A stretch of DNA of 64,000 bases from Phymorhynchus buccinoides (GCA_017654935.2 CM065711.1:25950058-26014057); one strand, 5' to 3'; positions 44,433 through 55,840 are shown, numbered from the stretch's first letter. Numbers and translations are program-made. The notes: generated by a model from the sequence alone, not told the origin.

Positions 44433-45596
44433 TGAATCAGAAATTCTGTGCAGTTGCACACGTGAAGAAAATCACAATATTAGGTTTTAGGTTAGAGAGT
44501 GTTAGAAGCTTGAGTTGTAATGCAAAAAAAAGTGCTCCAGTGTAACATAGATGTGAAGTCATGTATAGAGTAGGAATGTGGTGATAGCATCAGAAAGTGC
44601 TGTGCAGTTTAGTGGAAGTGATGAGTTTACATGTGTAAGGTGGAAGTAACACCATTTTGGTTTTATTAGTCTGATCAGGAGTTTTTAGTGTAGTGCTTAC
44701 CACCATTGGTGAAGTGCCATCTGGATTTATTGTGAAGAAGATTCCTGTTCCTTGGATTATGACTATTGGTGAAGTGCCATCTGGATTTATTGTGAAGAAG
44801 ATTCCTGTTCCTTGGATTATTATACTTGGGATTATTGCAGAGACCTGATGCAACAATGAAACAGTTTATTGAACTGTGCTGATTAATTTAGTTTGAGTGA
44901 GAGGGAGAACAAGTATGGCTGAATGGTTGATGAGCGAAAGATTGTGGAGAATCGAACGAAAACAAAAACAAATGTATATTATATATTTAGTAAAAAAATA
45001 ATATACTTCGAACCCCGAGGAGAGTCTCGCACGCCCAGACAGACAAACTCACAGGAGAAGGCACACGCGCACACCAGAAGTACAATACAAAACAAGACTA
45101 TTTATTATAAGCAAGCACACACACACACTTACACAATTCAATACACTCAATGTTCAACAAATTATCTACACAATTTACATGGCATTCAAAAGTTTGTCCA
45201 AAGAATAGGCTAAAGCCGGCAACTTAACTGAATAACTAAAAGAGAGTTTGTAAGCAGAAACACAAAATTGAAGGGAAAAACGACGAAAGGGCAGACGAAG
45301 AAAAGAAGTCCAACAAAAACAGCAGAGCGTCCGAAGAAGAAGACAAAGGGGAAAACAAAAGTCAGTAGAAAAACTGCTCCCCCTCCTGGGGCAGGCTACA
45401 GCAGCAGAAACAAAAGAAGAGAGACGGCAGAGGTCGCCCACAGACTCCTCAACAGGAACGTCGAAGCCTGGCCCGAACGCACAGACAGGCCCACAGATCG
45501 GGCCTAACACGGGGCCAGACAGAAAGGCGGGCGGCCTCCCACAGCCGGAAACGGAGAAAAGAGCGGTTGACCGGGCGGTCAGCCAGGCAGCAACAG

Positions 45597-45608
45597 GTCA
45601 GGTCAGGT

Positions 45609-45643
<35 letters not shown>

Positions 45644-45667
45644 ATCAGGATCAGGATCAGGATCAGG
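45597..45667 (+). repeat. (CAGGCT)n/(CAGGAT)n hexamer tract
   Basis: A run of AGGTC units passing into CAGGCT then CAGGAT hexamers. Confidence 0.9.
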
Positions 45668-46261
45668 ACTGTATGAAAAACCAAAACAAAAACCTAGTTT
45701 TGAACTCCCAGAGTAACAACAGTTTTGTGTTTACCCAAAAACTAATTCCCCAACAGTCCTCTTCAGGGATGTAAAAACCCACCCTCTTTAAACTTGGTTC
45801 TCTCCAAGAACCCCAAAACGCTGAACAACACTTTCTTTACAATCCTTTTCACACGACTCAGTCTAGGGGTAATATTTCATCAAAAAGGATTAACTAAAAG
45901 GTTTCACTTTTTCTGGAACAACAAGGCTTTCATACATTTAGAAAATTCTAGCCTTTCAAATACAAAAATTAACAATTACATTCTTCTGAAAATTTCACAT
46001 AGAACTTCACCACCAAAAATATGTCCCTTCATTATCATTTCTTCCAGAAGGCGGACGAACTACAGGCAAAGAATGTATTTCCCCAAAATGGCATTCACAA
46101 TGTACTTCAAAAGGTCAAAAAGCCTTGAAAACATTAATTACACTTTCTCTCAAAAATAAAAACAGAAACGGGGATGAACGCTTTACAAAGCTCCTATCAG
46201 CATAGCTAGAAGCGCGACTGGAATAACCCTCTGTTATCCAGCTCTCCGCAGAGTCTCTTAA

Positions 46262-46390
46262 TACCTAATTAAGCTAGGACGATGACCGCGAGGCTAAACA
46301 TAGGTCGCGAGGCTAAACATATACCACAAGGCTAAACATAGGCCGCGAGGCTAAACATAGGCCGCGAGGCTAAACATATACCGCAACAAG
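46262..46390 (+). repeat. About 20-bp tandem repeat containing GCC-GCGA-GGC hairpins
   Basis: Units of the type aggccgcgaggctaaacat (six, imperfect). Each can fold GCC-GCGA-GGC, the same core as the LINE 3' hairpin. Confidence 0.8.
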
Positions 46391-46717
46391 GAATAATGCG
46401 CGCGCGTGCACGCATTTAGGATTCTGAATCTCTGTGAACTCAAATACGCTTTGCACCGAAAAACGATTTGCACGGCCTAAACACACAATGGCGAGCCAAA
46501 ACATTGATTCAAAAATATGTGCCGAGTTCAAGTACCAAATTCTACGACCGGCAAAAACCTATCCAACTGACAAGTCATGACCCAGCCAGTCAGTTCCTTA
46601 GCCCCTTATGCAAAAATCAAGAAAATAATAAGAAAATGAACCAAAGAAAACGCACACAAATATACATGTTAGCAAACCTATAACTAGCTATTCTACATTG
46701 TTACGCGCGCGTTGTTG

Positions 46718-47217
46718 NNNNNNNNNNNNNNNNNNNNNNNNNNNNNNNNNNNNNNNNNNNNNNNNNNNNNNNNNNNNNNNNNNNNNNNNNNNNNNNNNNN
46801 NNNNNNNNNNNNNNNNNNNNNNNNNNNNNNNNNNNNNNNNNNNNNNNNNNNNNNNNNNNNNNNNNNNNNNNNNNNNNNNNNNNNNNNNNNNNNNNNNNNN
46901 NNNNNNNNNNNNNNNNNNNNNNNNNNNNNNNNNNNNNNNNNNNNNNNNNNNNNNNNNNNNNNNNNNNNNNNNNNNNNNNNNNNNNNNNNNNNNNNNNNNN
47001 NNNNNNNNNNNNNNNNNNNNNNNNNNNNNNNNNNNNNNNNNNNNNNNNNNNNNNNNNNNNNNNNNNNNNNNNNNNNNNNNNNNNNNNNNNNNNNNNNNNN
47101 NNNNNNNNNNNNNNNNNNNNNNNNNNNNNNNNNNNNNNNNNNNNNNNNNNNNNNNNNNNNNNNNNNNNNNNNNNNNNNNNNNNNNNNNNNNNNNNNNNNN
47201 NNNNNNNNNNNNNNNNN
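46718..47217. other. Assembly gap (500 N)
   Basis: Exactly 500 unknown bases at the left edge of the 15-bp minisatellite, so the true length of the array and the left junction are unknown. Confidence 1.
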
Positions 47218-50200
47218 GTGATGTGGATCATAGTGATGAGGGTCATAGTGATGTAAGTTATAGTGATGTGTCTCATAGTGATGAGGGTCATAGTGGATGA
47301 GTCATAGTGATGTGGACATCGTGATGAGGGTCATAGTGCTGAGTCATAATGATGTGGTCATATGTGATTAAGGTATAGTGATGTGGGGTCATGTGATGTG
47401 GGTCATAGTGGATGTGGGTCATAGTGGGTGTCATAGTGATGAGAAGTCATAGTGATGAGTCATAGTGATGTGGGTTCATAGTGGATGTGGTCATAATGAT
47501 GTGGGTCATAGTGATGTGCATCTAGTGTGAGGGCCATAGTGATGTGGGTCATAGTTTATGTGTCATAGTGATGAGAGCCATAGTGATGAGTCCTAGTGGA
47601 TGTGGTCATAATGATGTGGGATTCATATGATGTTGATCAATAGTGATGAGGGTCATAGTGATGTGGGTCCAGTGATGAGGGTCATAGGATGTGGATGTGG
47701 TCATAGTGGATGTGGGTCACAGTGATGCGGGCCCTAATGATATGACCAAGAAGTGGGTCATGACGATATGGTCATGAAAATGAAAAGGGCATGGTGAATG
47801 TTAGGTCATAGGAGGTGGGTATAGTAGCGCAGATCGTTAGTAATGTAGGTCATTGTGATCTATGTCACAGCAATGTGGTAATTGCCTGATCTAGGTCTTA
47901 AAGATACGGGTCATGGTGTTGCATGCCATGGTGATGTGGGTCATGGTGATGTATGTCATGGTGATGTGGGTCATGGTGATGTGTGTCGTGGTGATGTGTG
48001 TCATGGTGATGGGTGTCACGGTGGGGTGTGCTATGGTGAGGTGGATCATGATGATATGTTTCATGGTGGTGTGTGTCATGGTGATGTGGGTCATGATGAT
48101 GTGTCTCATGGTGATGTGGGTCATGGACATAGATTTCATGGTGATGTGGGTCATGGTAGTATGGGTCATGGAGATGTGTCATGATGATATGTCCTGGTCA
48201 TGTGTGTCCTGGTGATGTATGTCATGGTGATGTGCACTGGTGATGTGGGTCATGGTGATGTGTGTCATGATGATATGTGTCGTGGTGATAGACTTCATGG
48301 TGAGGTGTGTCAGGATGACGTATGTCGTGGTGATACGAGTCAGTATGAAGGACAGATGATGCGTGTAAATACTGTGTGTGCCATGATAAAGGCGAGTCAC
48401 AGAGGTTAGAGGGTAAGGATGGATGAGGTCATGGTGGTGTGTGTCATGGTGATGCGTGTCATGGTGATGTGTGTCATGGTGATGTGTGTCATGGTGATGC
48501 GTGTCATGGTGATGTGGGTCATGGTGATATGGGTCATGATAATGTATGTCATGATGATGAGGGTCATGGTGATATGTCTCATGATGTGTGTCATGGTGAT
48601 GTGTGTCATGGTAATGTGGTTCACGGGGATGTTGGTTATGGTTGTAGGGGTCATGATGTGTCATGATCTTTGTATTGTCTATGTGTGTGCACTTCAGAGT
48701 GTGTCATGGTGATGTGGTCAGTGGGTGATGTGTCATGGTAGATATGGGTCATGATGATGATTTGGTTCACAATCTGTGATCATGGGTTGTACAATGATAT
48801 GTACTGGATAGATGTGGGTCATGGTGATGAGGGTCATGGTGATGTATGTTGTGGTGATGTGGGTCGTGGTGATGTGGGTCATGATGTATGTCATGGTGGT
48901 GTAGGTCATGGTGATGTGGGTCATGGCGATGTATGTTGTGGTGATGTGGGTTGTGGTGATGTATGTTGTGGTGATGTGGGTCATGGTGATGTGGGCTATG
49001 GTGATATAGGTCATGGTGATGTGTCATTGTGATGTATGCTGTGGTGATATGGGTCATGATGTGGGCTTTGGTGATGTGGATCATGGTGATGTGTGTTGTG
49101 GGTCATGATGATGTAAGTTGTGATGATGTGTGTCAGGATGATGTATGTTGTGATGGTGTGGGTCATGGTGATGTGGGTCATGGGTGATATGTGTCATGGT
49201 GATGTGAAGTCATGGTGATGATGGTCATGGTGATGTATCTTTGTGTGATGATAGATGTTGTGATGAAGTGGTGTCCATGGTGGTGTAGGTGTCGTGGTGA
49301 TGATTGTCATGGATGATGTCGGGTTATGGTTATGTGGGCCGTGGGTAATGGAATGTAGAATAATGTTGATGTATGTTAGTGGTGATGTTGGTTCGTGGAT
49401 GGGGGACATTTTTTTTTGTTTAAAAAAAAAAAATGGGTCGTGAGGATGCATGTCGTGATGATGAGGATCATGATGATGTATGTTGTGATGATGTGGGTCA
49501 TGATGAAAATGTGTATTATAGGGATGCTGGGTCATGATGATGTGGGTCATGGCGATGTATGTCTTGAGATCATGGTGATGAGGGTCATGGTGATGCATGT
49601 CATGGTGATGAGGGTCATGATGATGTATGTCATGGTGATGAGAGTCATGGTGATGCATGTTGTGGTGATGAGGGTCATGATGATGCATGTTGTGGTTATG
49701 AGAGGTCATGATGATGCAATGATTGTGACCTGTTCAGGGTCATGAGGATGTATGTTGTGGTTATGAGGGTCATGATGATGTATGTTGTGGTTATGAGGGT
49801 CATGATGATGTATGTTGTTGTGATGTGGGTCATGATGATGGATGTTATGGTGATGAGGGTCATGCTGATGTGTTTCATGATGATGTGGTTCATGATGATG
49901 CATATCGTGGTGATGAGGGTCATGATGATGTATGTTGTGGTGATGAAGGTCATGATGATGCATGTTGTGGTGATGAGGGTCATGATGATGCTTGGTTATA
50001 GTGATTATGAGGGTCATGATGTATGGTATGTCATGAATGATGAGGTTTCATGATGATGTATTTCGTAGTGATGAGGGTCCATGGTGAGGTATGTCGTGGT
50101 GATGAGGGTCATTGATGGATGTATGTCGTGTTGATGAGAGTGGTCCATCGGTGTGCTACGTCGTACGTGTGATAGGGATATGAGTCATGATGATGGGTAT

Positions 50201-50700
50201 GTTCATGGTGATGTTTGACGAATGGTGATGTATGTCATGGTGATGTGGATCATCATGGGGTATGGTATGATGATGTCGGTCATGGGGATGTGGGTCATGG
50301 GTATATAATGATGTGCATCATGGTGATATGTGTCACGGTGATGTATGTTCTGGTGATGTGGGTTATAATGATGTGGGTCTTGATGTGTCTCATGATGATG
50401 TATGTCATGGTGATGTGTCATTGTGATGTGTGTGTCATGGTGAGGTGGATCATGATATGTTTCATGGTGGTGTGTGTCATTGTGATGTGGGTCACTGTGA
50501 TGTAGGTCATGATGATGTGGTTTCTGGCGATATGGGTCATGGTGATGTGTGTTGTGATGATGTGGGTCATGATGATAATGTGTGTTATAGGGATGTCGGG
50601 TATGATGATGTAGGTCATGGTGATGTGGGTCAGGATGATGTGAAACATGATATAGATCATGATAATGTGAGACATAAATATGTGGGTCATGGTTTGGATG
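47218..50700 (+). repeat. 15-bp minisatellite (GHGDV-type), about 3.5 kb visible
   Basis: Units of the form GGTCATGGTGATGTG with many variants and scattered indels. The 15-nt period (5 codons) keeps frames open on both strands: Gly-His-Gly-Asp-Val on plus, Met-Thr-His-Ile-Thr or His-His-His-Asp-Pro on minus. The left part (47218-47880) uses a GTCATAGTGATGT version, the right part GTCATGGTGATGT and GTCATGATGATGT. It passes gradually into a LINE ORF at 50430-50790. Confidence 0.9.
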
Positions 50701-52262
50701 TTAGTAATGTTAATAGGGGTCAAAATGTTGATGTGGGTCACAATGTCGTGGCAAGTCATGGGTGCGTGGCTCATAATGTTGATATTGGAAATCATTCGTT
50801 TGACAACCATCTGGATCATACAGCAAAGTTGAAAGTTGAGGGTGTTTATAGGCACCAGGTACCAGTGGACACAGATGAGAGTAAAAGGGTGATAACTGGG
50901 CATCATTCTAATGGGGATGGTGTAAACAGAGATGTGGGCACTGCTTCTGGTTGTGTCTCAGCCAATGATCAAAATGAGGATGACAGTTACATGCAGAATA
51001 GTGTCACAACCCGAAATACCCCACAGACCTGTACAGAGTTAACACAGAAGCCTTTAAGGATAGTTTCTTTAAACGTTTTTGGACTACTTTCTAAACTTAA
51101 GTACCCAGCATTCATTGAACTAATTTCGATTAATGATATTGTTTGCTTGAGTGAAACCAAAATGAGTGATCTTGATACAGTAGAGATTAATGGCTTTACC
51201 TTCATCCCCAAAAACCGAAAGAAATTTAGGAGAAAATCGGGAGGGGTTGGAATTCTTGTGAGAGAAAGTGTCACAAAACATATTAAAATAATTGAGCAAA
51301 AAACTCAGGAGAAGTTGGTAGACCCATCTTTACATAAATTCTATAAGTTTGTAGACGGTGCAGTCTGTAAAGAATGTCTTTGCATTGAGTTTTCTCAGGA
51401 ATCTACAAACTTACCCGTTGCATCTGTATTACTGTGTGCATTGTACCTGCCACCAGAGGGTTCACCTTATCATAATGATAACGCCTTTCAAGACCTAGAA
51501 GAAATGTTTATGCATTTAGACTTTGATAATATTGTTCTCCTTGTCGATTTAAATGCCAGAACCGGTTCAGTTAGAGACTTTATGTTAGAAGCTCCCATTA
51601 TTGATGAACAATTAGGTGAATCTGGAATGGTTGAGTTGATGAACATGTATAATGTTAGGCAACATCGACAATCACAGGACAGAACAATAAACAACCAAGG
51701 CCATTCACTCATTGATTTTTGTAAAACTTATGGTTTACTGATAGTAAATGGGCGAGTTGGTGATGATGCGGATATTGGCGAAATGACTTGCAAAGATGCT
51801 AGTGTCGTTGATTATGCTGTAGCTTCCCCGCAGTTATTCCCCCTTTTCAGAAATTTCACAGTGGGTGATTTTGATCACTGTTTATCAGACGTGCACAACC
51901 CAATCTTTCTTGAGATAGACTTTGGAGAACATAAAATTAGCAATGATGACCAGGTGAACGGAAATATAGGAGACAATGAAACCAACGGAAGGACATTTTA
52001 TTGGAAACCAGAACTTGAAAATAATTTTGTAAATGAGCTAAATGACCAGGATATTGCCACAGCTAATGATGTGTTAAGTCATTTAGTTATTTCTGACGTA
52101 GCAGTCTCACAAACTGAGATCGATAACGCTACTGATGTAGTCTGCAATTTAATAAGAGACGCTGGTGTAAAGGCTGGCATGAGTAGAGACTGTCCAAAGC
52201 GCACAGGAAAGAGGGATGACTGTGGCCGCATGCCAAAAACAAATGAAGTGGTTTCATTCTGA
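50430..52262 (+). CDS. LINE ORF: repeat-encoded N-terminus plus endonuclease domain
   Basis: 610 codons. Residues 1-90 are GHGDV-like repeats decaying through GLDVSNVNRGQNVDVGHN. 90-205 is a unique hydrophilic linker. The APE-type endonuclease runs from about 208: SLNVFGLLSKLK (Asn), CLSETKMS (Glu), GGVGILVRES, LVDLNARTGS (Asp, Asn), VVDYAVAS (Asp) and LSDVHNPIF (Ser-Asp/His). All expected catalytic positions are visible, so the domain may be functional. Such enzymes nick target DNA to prime reverse transcription. The frame ends at 52262 because of a frameshift about 20 nt earlier. The true start may lie within the array or in the gap. Confidence 0.8.
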   Translation: MCHGEVDHDMFHGGVCHCDVGHCDVGHDDVVSGDMGHGDVCCDDVGHDDNVCYRDVGYDDVGHGDVGQDDVKHDIDHDNVRHKYVGHGLDVSNVNRGQNVDVGHNVVASHGCVAHNVDIGNHSFDNHLDHTAKLKVEGVYRHQVPVDTDESKRVITGHHSNGDGVNRDVGTASGCVSANDQNEDDSYMQNSVTTRNTPQTCTELTQKPLRIVSLNVFGLLSKLKYPAFIELISINDIVCLSETKMSDLDTVEINGFTFIPKNRKKFRRKSGGVGILVRESVTKHIKIIEQKTQEKLVDPSLHKFYKFVDGAVCKECLCIEFSQESTNLPVASVLLCALYLPPEGSPYHNDNAFQDLEEMFMHLDFDNIVLLVDLNARTGSVRDFMLEAPIIDEQLGESGMVELMNMYNVRQHRQSQDRTINNQGHSLIDFCKTYGLLIVNGRVGDDADIGEMTCKDASVVDYAVASPQLFPLFRNFTVGDFDHCLSDVHNPIFLEIDFGEHKISNDDQVNGNIGDNETNGRTFYWKPELENNFVNELNDQDIATANDVLSHLVISDVAVSQTEIDNATDVVCNLIRDAGVKAGMSRDCPKRTGKRDDCGRMPKTNEVVSF

Positions 52263-53183
52263 TTGTAAAACTGAAAGACTCGCGAGCATACCGAAGAGCT
52301 AAGCATCATTATCAACTAACTATGTCCGATCCAAATAAAAGAAAACGTGGTCAGGCTTTTAAAGATTACCAAAAAATGATAAATAAAAAGTGTAATGAAT
52401 GTATTAAAAGTTTTCACAAGAAGATACGATCGCTACGTTCTAAAGACCCTAAGCAATACTGGAAAGTAATTAGTGACAAGGATCAAAGAAATAAAATCAT
52501 AGAGCTAGTTAGCCATGAAACTTTTGTTGAACATTTTGAGCAACTAACTAATGTTTCCACAGACCAGTTAATAGACGTTGAAGAAGACACTGGGGACGGG
52601 ATTAGTACTGACAATGAAGAAATAAATAAAGAGATCACCGCTGAGGAAATTATAAAAGGCGTTAAACAGCTTAAAAACAATAAAGCATATTAAATGAATT
52701 TTTGAAAGCAGGTAGTTCAAAATTAGTGCAAACAATAACAATGCTGTTTAACGTGATACTGCGTTCTGGAAAAGTTCCAATGGCCTGGGCTGTAGGATAT
52801 ATAACTCCGGTGTATAAAGGCAAGGGAGATGTTAAAGATCCAGACAACTACAGGGGGATTAGTGTACTTAGTTGCTTAGGTAAACTTTTTACAAGTATAA
52901 TAAATAACCGCATTTACAAATTTCTTGAAAAGAATAATCTACTTGGCTTTGAGCAGGCAGGGTTTCGAAAAGACCATTCCACCATGGACCACATCTTTTC
53001 ATTACACTGTTTGATTGATATATATTTATAAAGACGAAAGAGGCTTTATTGCACATTCGTAGATTACAGAAAGGATTTTGACAGTGTCCAAAGATCTATC
53101 CTATGGAGCAAGTTAATAAAACAGAACATCTGTGGAAATGTCCTTTCTATTGTAAAAGATATGTATGCTAAAGCTAAATCGTG
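52263..53183 (+). pseudogene. Decayed LINE reverse transcriptase N-terminal half
   Basis: Continues the element in other frames: at least two frameshifts between 52240 and 52322, then PKQYWKVISD, TAEEIIKGVKQLKNNKA, a stop at 52691-52693 with some lost residues, then VPMAWAVGYITPVYKGKGD, DNYRGISVLS, GFRKDHSTMDHI, a stop at 53029-53031, and FVDYRKDFDSVQRS. It is cut before the catalytic Asp pair. Confidence 0.8.
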
Positions 53184-53184
53184 C

Positions 53185-53790
53185 AGAAAGACTGCAGGTA
53201 AAAAATGTAGCCGCCCGGATGGTCGGCCTCGATGTAATGGGGGGGGAGGAAAGGGGGGGGGGACAGGGGTGGGGAGGGGGGGGTAGAAGAGGATGCCAAG
53301 CAAGGAGGCGGGTCAGGGGTTGGAAAGGGTAGGTGGGGTTGTGGAGGGAGGGAGGGTTTGAGGGATTGGGTGTGAACTGGGGAAGAACGAGGGGGGGGGG
53401 GGGGGGGGAGGGCGTTGCTTATTTAAATCCGGAAGTTGAAGCCTTCCACTCTTCCGTCCATAAGGGTCTCAGACCGATTGGACGCTAATCCAACTTTCTC
53501 CGCCTTCCGCTGAGGCTGATGCTACCGCCTCAGGTGGAAGGGAGTTCCAATCTCCGATAGTCCCGACTTCCGCTGAGGCTGATGTTACCGCCTCAGGTGG
53601 AAGGGAGTTCCAATCTCCGATAGTCCCGACTTCCGCTGAGGCTGATGTTACCGCCTCAGGTGGAAAGGGAGTTCCAATCTCCGATAGTCCCGACTTCCGC
53701 TGAGGCTGATGTTACCGCCTCAGGTGGAAGGGAGTTCCAATCTCTGATGGTCCGAGGAAAGAAAGAGAACTTTCTGTAACTCTCTATTAC
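53185..53790. repeat. Segmentally duplicated TRIM intron (unit X)
   Basis: Starts cagaaagactgcaggtaaaa and follows 29841-30245, with long G runs (53239-53282, 53391-53408) and the tandem block below. Confidence 0.8.
53504..53756 (-). repeat. 63-bp tandem array from a LINE C-terminus (4 units)
   Basis: Units start cttccgctgaggctgatgtt. On the minus strand they encode WNSLPPEAVTSASAE-type sequence, downstream of a single KFSFFPRTIRD block, the hallmark LINE C-terminus. Unit Y (30150) has only one copy. Confidence 0.85.
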
Positions 53791-53987
53791 CTGTAGCTCT
53801 CCAAGGCTTTCTTGCAGGCTTCCCTTTCGGCCAGGAAGACGCACTCTCTCTCCTCAATCTTCCGGCTCAGCTGCTGTCGCCTCGCTTCCACCGCCGATTG
53901 CAGCTCGTCGAAGACGCCCTTCACCTCGTCTCTCATGGCCTTGAACTTGGTCTGCGCGTCTGACGTTTCAGCATCCAGCTTAGCTAT
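53791..53987 (-). CDS. TRIM-like coiled-coil exon (unit X)
   Basis: 197-nt paralogue of 30246-30442: acceptor gttgtccag, then IAKLDAETSDAQTKFKAMRD, EVKGVFDELQSAVEARRQQL, SRKIEERECVFLAEREACKK and a CTACAG/GTAATAG donor. The few differences from unit Y include Gln to Lys and Arg to Cys. It probably joins the B-box exon 63493-63959 in phase 0 across an intron of about 9.5 kb. Confidence 0.8.
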
Positions 53988-54197
53988 CTGGACAACAACA
54001 ACAAAAAACAACAAAAATGTGAGATTTTTTAAAAATTCAAATGACTGCTGAATTTTAAATTAATTAAGTACCCGGTACTTTAGTCATCCCTGTTTGCCAA
54101 TAATAATAATAATAATAATAATAATTAAGTAGAGGTGCAGTGCCTTTGGCACATGTTAAGATTCTGTTTTGGCACTGCACACCCAGGAGTGAAGCTG

Positions 54198-54478
<281 letters not shown>

Positions 54479-54767
54479 CAACTCAACGACAAGGAACCCT
54501 AGGCAACATTTTTGCAAAGTGTTCAACGTCCTGAAAGAAAGCAATGGTGTGGCAATTGGATGCTGCTGTGAGTGCTGGCTCCTTTCTTGTAAATGGCTAT
54601 TGATGGGCAAATGATTGATATGGCTGATTTCTCGACTTGAGTGAAATCAGAAAGGCAGTGTGGCACAGGGCTAGGTGTGAGGTTGTTCAGGGGGGAAAAC
54701 ATCTCTCGCCTGGCTTTTCCGTTGCATGCTGTACAAATATTTCTCTCTTTTCCTCATCTTTTCTTTC

Positions 54768-55313
54768 ACATTTCTTTCGTTCCACATTCCTTTTCCTCTC
54801 TTTCTCTCTCTTTTCGTTGTCTTCTCTAGCACGTTTCTTTTCTTCCACATTTCTTTTCCTCTCTTTCTCTCTCTTTTCGTTGTCTTCTCTAGCACGTTTC
54901 TTTTCTTCCACATTTCTTTTCCTCTCTTTCTCTCTCTTTTCGTTGTCTTCTCTAGCACGTTTCTTTTCTTCCACATTTCTTTTCCTCTCTTTCTCTCTCT
55001 TTTCGTTGTCTTCTCTAGCACGTTTCTTTTCTTCCACATTCCTTTTCCTCTCTTTCTCTCTCTTTTCGTTGTCTTCTCTTAAGCACGTTTCTTTTCTTCC
55101 ACATTCCCTTTCCTCTCTTTCTCTCCCTTTTCGTTGTCTTCTCTAGCACGTTTCTTTTCTTCCACATTTCTTTTCCTCTCTTTCTCTCTCTTTTCGTTGT
55201 CTTCTCTAGCACGTTTCTTTTCTTCCACATTTCTTTTCCTCTCTTTCTCTCTCTTTTCGTTGTCTTCTCTAGCACGTTTATTTTCTTCCACATTTCTTTT
55301 CCTCTCTTTTCAA
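54768..55313 (-). repeat. 63-bp polypyrimidine/Lys-Arg-Glu array (about 8.5 units)
   Basis: Plus-strand units contain cacgtttcttttcttccaca and tttcgttgtcttctctag. On the minus strand the 21-codon unit reads KKRAREDNEKREKERKRNVEE. The period keeps minus frames open, with one extra base at about 55080 shifting the frame. Confidence 0.85.
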
Positions 55314-55840
55314 GGTCCTTCCTTGCTTCTCTCTTACCTTCTTTCCTGTGCCTTCATTCGTTGCCATTCCCCCATTCCCTGTCTGTACGCTTCCTTTCTC
55401 AACGTTGTCTTTGATTTTCTTCCTAAAGATGATTTTTTTTTTGCTTCGAGCCATGATGAAAAATCCTTTTTTTCTGGTCTTAAACCTGATTGTTCTGATC
55501 TTCTTTTCTTTTGCTCTTAATTGTCCTTGTCCTTCTTGGTCTTGCTTTTGAAGAATGTTCATGTAGCTCTTTGAACTTGTTGTTATTTCCTGGATCTTCC
55601 TCTCTTGTTCTTTCTTTTATATTCTTTGATTTTCCTTTTTTGTTCTTGATTTGTTGTCATGTTTTTCCCCTTTTCTCTTCGTTCTTAATCTTCCCTTCTT
55701 GATCTTTTGTCTTGCTCTTGGCTCTCAATTCTTCTAGATTGTCCTTACTTCTTAGTCTTTCTTCTGGATCTTTCCCCTTCCTTTCTTCCTTGCCCGTTCT
55801 TTCTTCTCTTGGTCTCTTCTTCTTTTCCCCCATCTCTATG
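55314..55840 (-). other. Purine-rich stretch with Lys/Glu-rich open frames
   Basis: Upstream (minus strand) of the 63-bp array, open frames such as one starting at an ATG near 55834 (MGEKKKRPREERTGKEERKG) encode highly charged sequence broken by stops. This may be a degenerated charged-repeat coding region or simply biased composition. No family recognised. Confidence 0.3.

Larger units (their letters stand above)
41485..45009 (+). mobile_element. Ty3/gypsy retrotransposon, copy 2 internal region, 3' truncated
   Basis: Repeats copy 1 at an offset of 4074 bp (4056 after two in-frame deletions). Colinear up to aataatatacttc at 45009, where it changes to unrelated sequence. Hence the last ~120 nt, the polypurine tract and the 3' LTR are missing. 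Confidence 0.9.
45010..46717. other. Unidentified AT-rich interval up to the gap
   Basis: Contains (CAGGCT/CAGGAT)n at 45597-45667 and a hairpin-containing tandem repeat at 46262-46390. Reverse-complement polyadenylation-like AATAAA lies near 45100. It may be another retroelement LTR or UTR on the minus strand, but no PBS, RT or terminal motif could be fixed. Open frames 45175-46159 show no recognisable motif. Confidence 0.4.
50430..53183 (+). mobile_element. LINE with APE endonuclease and partial RT, 3' truncated
   Basis: Plus-strand non-LTR element. The open frame enters from the minisatellite, covers a complete endonuclease, then a decayed RT that stops at about 53183 before the catalytic YADD/FADD block, where duplicated TRIM-intron sequence starts. 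It differs from the LINE family at 4982-15523. Confidence 0.8.

Noticed and set aside
46698..47300. 200-codon ORF across the gap
   Set aside because: Almost entirely N; no sequence basis.
47882..50053. GHGDV-, MTHIT- and HHHDP-rich proteins in the minisatellite
   Set aside because: A 15-bp period opens frames on both strands; many indels change frame and no start context is conserved. Only the part from 50430 continues into a real domain.
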